Assembly (NCBI GenBank): GCA_039619475.1 | Contig: CM077115.1 | Coordinates: 144,340,274-144,404,273 of the forward strand | Length of the DNA: 64,000 bases | Reading direction: 5' to 3' | Source of the DNA: Icerya purchasi | Taxonomy: Eukaryota > Arthropoda > Insecta > Hemiptera > Monophlebidae | In this document: one piece after another, positions 59,600-64,000 of the stretch | How the letters are laid out: every line of letters begins with the position of its first letter | Position numbering within the stretch: the first letter of the stretch is position 1 | Translations under genes and position numbers: made by a program | The notes under the pieces: model-generated | Database searches by the model: none | What the model was told of the DNA's origin: nothing | The model's input: only the letters and a program-made list of their open reading frames with translations

Positions 59600-62220
59600 A
59601 ACTTTAGCATTTTATGGAAGACTTTTCTATCTTTTGCGTGCATACTTTAGTAGGACAAAATAAAATTTTCGTACTTCAGAGTGCAGGGAAAAAGTGAAGA
59701 AATTGTAGCGAAAAATTTTACGTTTGTAAAAGTACAAATGATAATAATTGATTTTTAATTAATTAAACGCGTAAAAATAAACAATAAAATTGTATCTCCC
59801 TCTTTTCATTACTTTATACGAACTTGCAAAGGCAGCATATAAAACACGGTTTTAGCTAACAATTCTTCGAATAATAAGGACACTTTACACGGTACGATAT
59901 TATGATCTGTGAAACATCGATGTAAGGCTTAAAATACAAATTTCGGTTGCGCTTCGCATTAGAGACATGAAAGTTAAAAAAAAGTATAAAAAAAAAGAAG
60001 TAACCCTTTGATGACTAAAACTAAACCCGCAATAAGCCAGATAATTTAAAAAAAAAAAAAAAAAAAAAAACCGACAAGAATTAATAGCACAATATGTAAT
60101 AATAAAACGTGAAGATTAGCAGATGGTGCGGCAAAGAAGATACCCCCCCCCCCTCCGAGTGCGAGACTAAAACATAATCAATTCCCCCCTTTCCAGCATC
60201 AGGAATCGAAATAAAACGGAATAAATTAATGTATCGTTTCGAGATGCCGCAAATGCCGACCTATATTTTATATCTAATGATACCGGAAACAGTTTCACTA
60301 GCAAATATACCGCATCTCTCTAGAATATCGGTCGGAGTAGAATGTTTTAATTAACATCGCATAAACAAACACTATTAAATAATACTACCGGTATCAATAT
60401 TCTCCGAAATAACAACAGAAACATTAATAAACACTAGCGTCAACTCTTGAGAATTTATTTAAATTTTATAAATAAAGTCGTAAGGAACATCGATCGGTTT
60501 CGGATCGACAAAAACCGATACGATATTAAGAAAACACAACAGAAGTGACTGCGATTTTTTCGAAAATGAAAACCCGTTTTATTTTTAATTCTACGCCGTA
60601 ATTTCAGTTATCTAACGCGCGCTCCGAGGTGGAAATCTTAAAAGGAATAGAGACTTCCCAGCCGTTAGCCCCATGTTAATTAACAATCGTTTATCGTCAA
60701 TTTTTATTTGAAATAGAAATGGAAAAGTTTCGATTTTAAACCGGTTGCGCGCAGAGTTGAACGATTCGAAATCAAAATTTCGACTTCATATCGCTCGTGC
60801 ATACCTCCCCGTAAGCGGTAGTCGTTGACGATAAGGGCAATCACATACAGAGTTGGTAATATTAATTTCAGCGTACCACAGGCCACACATAAGTAACGAG
60901 GTAGTTTTATTTAATTCATTTTAATAAATTATAAAAAAACCCCCATCTCTGAAAAATTTATAAGAAAGTCCCAATACGCGCTGCTTCGGAGGATGAACAT
61001 GTTTTGGTATTTTTTTGTTATATATACATATATACCCGATTCTGCGGTATATGTACGTACCTGTTTTGTTTTTTTGTTTTTATTTTTATAATCGATTTAC
61101 TCTGTTTTTTATGATTTGGAAACGATAGAAATTTACGGTAATCTGGAAATCACATAATTAAAACGGTAATAATAGTGTCTAAACTCGAGTTCGGCGCTCT
61201 TGCCGTAAGGCCCAGAGAATGATGAGCGTCCAGCAAAAATGTGCATTACAGGACGATGAAATTATAATCATTGTTTTTTTTGTTGTTTTTTTTTGCATTC
61301 ATAGCGAACACAGTCCTTGTGGACACGTTCGCGGCAAAACTGTGCGGATAGGAGAATTTTAGGAAATGAAATTAATCGAATACGCGGAAAAAAATTAATA
61401 AAACCGACAACTAAAATGTTGCACGCGGTAAATATGCTAATAATGTTAATTTCCTTAATGGGTGCGATTCACTTGGTCCGAAAAAAAAGCTTATAAAAAA
61501 TCATACAATCGCTTGGTCGCAAATTCGTCGACATAATTGTGTTTCTTTTGGCTCGCTATTATTGGTAGTTTTTTATACGAAATAGACGACGACCCTTAAC
61601 CATTAGCATAATGTAGAATTCCGAATATGCGTATTGAAATTCGCGTAAATTAAACAAAAAATAACGTCGCACAGGTAATTTTATTCGAAATTCTCAATTT
61701 GCGTTCCAAATCGACGTTTTTACCTTTTTTAGCGGCAGTCTGAAATAATTAATATTTTAATTTAGATAATTAATCATTCGCATTATAAGAAAGCTCCAGT
61801 TTAATATTTTCTTGTCCATTTTTTAGGAACCCTAATTTCGAGCAGTTGTTCCCGATGAAAAAAAAAAGAAAATTATTTAAAATTGAAAAACTGCCGAAAG
61901 AATTTTCAGACTTAACAACCGTTTGTTGCGCACGTTCAAATGTGTAAAAATGGCGGGACTCAACGCTTTATCGTATTCCGACGAAAAAGACGGGTGTATG
62001 ATTTTACTAGATTCGAAAATACCGGGTTTGGGTTGTTTCCTTCTTCATTTTTTTTTTATATAAATTAATAAACAATTGAAAAAAGCGGCATTCAATTTGT
62101 TATTTTTAAAATTATTTCTAGCCTTAGAAATCTTCTTTATACACACATATATATATATATATATTATTTACTTTTTTTGTGGATGCGTCAATTATGAATT
62201 AATTAACGAGCGAAATTTTT
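59600..62220. other. AT-rich non-coding DNA
   Basis: A run at about 60,049-60,070 and C run at 60,144-60,152. No gene or dispersed repeat recognised. Confidence 0.5.
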
Positions 62221-62224
62221 GAAC

Positions 62225-62292
62225 GTGAAGCAGCGGAATTCGAACCAAGTCCTAAAACCCTGTTACCTAAACAATTTCACTACAGTGGAATT
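62225..62292 (-). other. tRNA-like relic (possible SINE head)
   Basis: On the minus strand TAGTGAAATTG (A-box-like) precedes GGTTCGAATTCC (B box) by about 35 bases, the spacing of a Pol III promoter. The bases flanking the T loop do not pair into a proper stem, so this is not a working tRNA gene. Confidence 0.4.
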
Positions 62293-62299
62293 GCTTTTC

Positions 62300-63200
62300 G
62301 AATAAATTTTTTATTTCTTATATTTAGCTTCGGTGCCGAATTATTTACATATCTATATGTGTATATAGGTATATATTATATATATATTTTGCATAATATC
62401 ATTAAATAAGAATTGATATTTTCATTTTTGATAATTTCCACACACTTATGAATAATGCTATTATAAGAAAAAAATTCTTGTGTTAAATTTCAAGAAAATA
62501 AGACGCTCTCTGAATCTTCTACTAATATAAATAAATAAATATCTCCCTTCGTTATCGTATTATAAATTTATTAAAACGGGAAACGTACACACACTCGCTT
62601 ATCAAACATTTGCGGCATGACAACATTCAAGAAAATCCCCCACACATACCTGAGTGTTTTAATAACACATTTCATTCCATACAAGCCGTTAGGTTTTGAC
62701 CGATAATTATACAAAATTAAATTCTCTAATTTATATGCTATAGTAATGATATATAATTTATATTTAATTTTGCGTATGTCTCTCTGTATTATTATCATCA
62801 GTCAAAAATTCGGGCAGGAGGAAATATACCTCTAATGATTATCTAAAAAGGGTATTAAAATTATAAAAATGCAGTATTCACACTTTTTCCAACTATTTAT
62901 CAGCAGATGTTTAATATAAAAACCTAAACCAAATGATAAAACAAATAAATAATATTTACGTTTTTTTTTTTTTTAACATCTCCGTGAAATATAACTCTGT
63001 GCCGCCAGGCATTCAACAGACGGAATGTCCTCACAGAGAAAAGTTCCACCCCGGAAGAAAAATCAGAGTTATCAATTGGTATCTATGTGCGATGGTTTAT
63101 GTGTAACTCTATATTCATGCATGGATTTTAGGCAAAAGCCACTGACGGGGGGGCTTTGTCCAATAATCTAATTTCTTTCGTGCGCGGAACTTTCTCGAAG
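62300..63200. other. AT-rich non-coding DNA
   Basis: Nothing recognised beyond TA-rich stretches (62,350-62,390) and a T run (62,961-62,974). Confidence 0.5.
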
Positions 63201-63480
63201 GATTTGAGATATCAATAACTTAGTATTTGCCGATAATTTTAATATATGTCAATAACATTGGTACCTACGCCGATAATTTTAGGACATTAATAACATTAGT
63301 ATATACCGATAATTTTAAGATATATTATTATCATTGGTATCTATGGCGATAATTTTAGGAGATTAACAACACTAGTATGCCGATAATTTGAGGACAGCAA
63401 TAACATTAGTATCGTCAATAATACTAGTAAGCTGATCATGTTCAATAATTTTAGGATTCCAATAATTTTAGTATTTGTTA
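63201..63480. repeat. Degenerate minisatellite, unit about 36-42 bp
   Basis: GCCGATAATTTTA recurs at about 63,229, 63,269, 63,305, 63,345 and 63,379, alternating with AATAACATTAGTAT-type blocks. Two more eroded units follow (CAATAATTTTAG). About six to seven units in all. Confidence 0.8.
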
Positions 63481-64000
63481 GTAAGTTTAGAAGGCTTATA
63501 ATTCTTGAACGGCGGTGATTTTTTGGGACCCAATAATTTCGAAATTCTATGGTGAATTTCGGTAGACCGCCAAATACTTTTCGAGGAAAATTAAAAAGAT
63601 CATACGTACATTTTAATTTTATTTAAAGTTGCAAAAACGCACTAAGTTGCGATAATCGTCGACCGCAATTTCGTAACGTAAAGAAAACTGGTAAAATAGG
63701 GAATAATAAATAAATCTAAGCAAATATCCCCTTAGCTGCGGTCAGGAGAATTAATGTGCAAAAAGAATTTTTAAATTTTACTTGGTGGATTTTTGCTAAT
63801 TTAAAGAGTAGGGGTATTATATCGAGTTTGAAAAAAAAACAAAAAAAACAACAAATTTCACACAATTAAAATAGAATAAATTTCTATCGTCCGCTTGTTA
63901 AATAAATATAATTATAGATGCACTTTATATACCACAAAAAAAAAAAATGTATGGGGTAGACTATATTTCGGTCTAAGAGAAGCCTTTGCCTGCAAAAAAG
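63481..64000. other. AT-rich non-coding DNA
   Basis: No gene recognised up to the end of the window. Confidence 0.5.

Noticed and set aside
59383..59650. Poly-Lys/Glu and poly-Phe frames
   Set aside because: Products of the GAAAAA repeat on the two strands.
63965..64000. Window-end sequence with CCTTTGCCTGC resembling a LINE 3' motif
   Set aside because: Too short and cut by the window edge; no coding support.

Overview
This window reads as nuclear DNA of an animal, most likely an insect or other arthropod. It is AT-rich but CpG is not visibly depleted. It is crowded with microsatellites and long A/T runs and holds relics of several eukaryotic transposon classes: Jockey-type and RNase-H-bearing LINEs, a tRNA-derived SINE, PIF/Harbinger-like and hAT-like MITEs, and an LTR retrotransposon. 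I see no bacterial gene, operon, rRNA, functional tRNA or CRISPR array. I cannot name the species.

I find no host protein-coding gene that I can defend. Open frames are short, and those not explained by transposons carry no domain I recognise. GC-richer, CpG-dense islands at about 4.7-5.7, 8.5-9.1, 17.25-18.55, 24.4-25.65 and 37.6-38.2 kb are the best places to look for promoters or first exons of a gene with long introns.

Layout. 0-6 kb: a decayed LINE 3' end (minus strand), a GGATCC-type MITE bounded by TA arrays, and a CpG-rich island. 6-12 kb: a possible LTR relic, a PIF/Harbinger-like MITE of 1,085 bp with TTA target duplication and a decayed relative, then a decayed LINE with an RT active-site box. 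13.6-15.8 kb: two 5'-truncated LINEs of different families joined 5' end to 5' end. 15.8-26 kb: CpG-rich island, simple repeats, a SINE copy and a LINE scrap. 26-36 kb: a LINE 3' end, a roughly 440-bp inverted repeat, a 173-bp tandem duplication and a minus-strand SINE copy. 36-41 kb: the second GGATCC-type MITE and AT-rich DNA. 41.6-45.7 kb: the most coherent object, a complete young LTR retrotransposon with two 1,015-bp LTRs differing at only three positions. It has a broken coiled-coil gag-like frame, no pol, and an internal four-unit minisatellite. 45.7-64 kb: a second copy of the 26-kb LINE end, local tandem duplications, a third SINE copy, a hAT-like MITE with near-perfect 8-bp target duplication, another LINE remnant, a tRNA-like relic and a degenerate minisatellite near the end.

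The non-autonomous elements here (MITEs, SINEs, the pol-less LTR element) would all depend on enzymes encoded elsewhere. Several insertions sit inside TA-dinucleotide arrays, a recurring theme of this locus.
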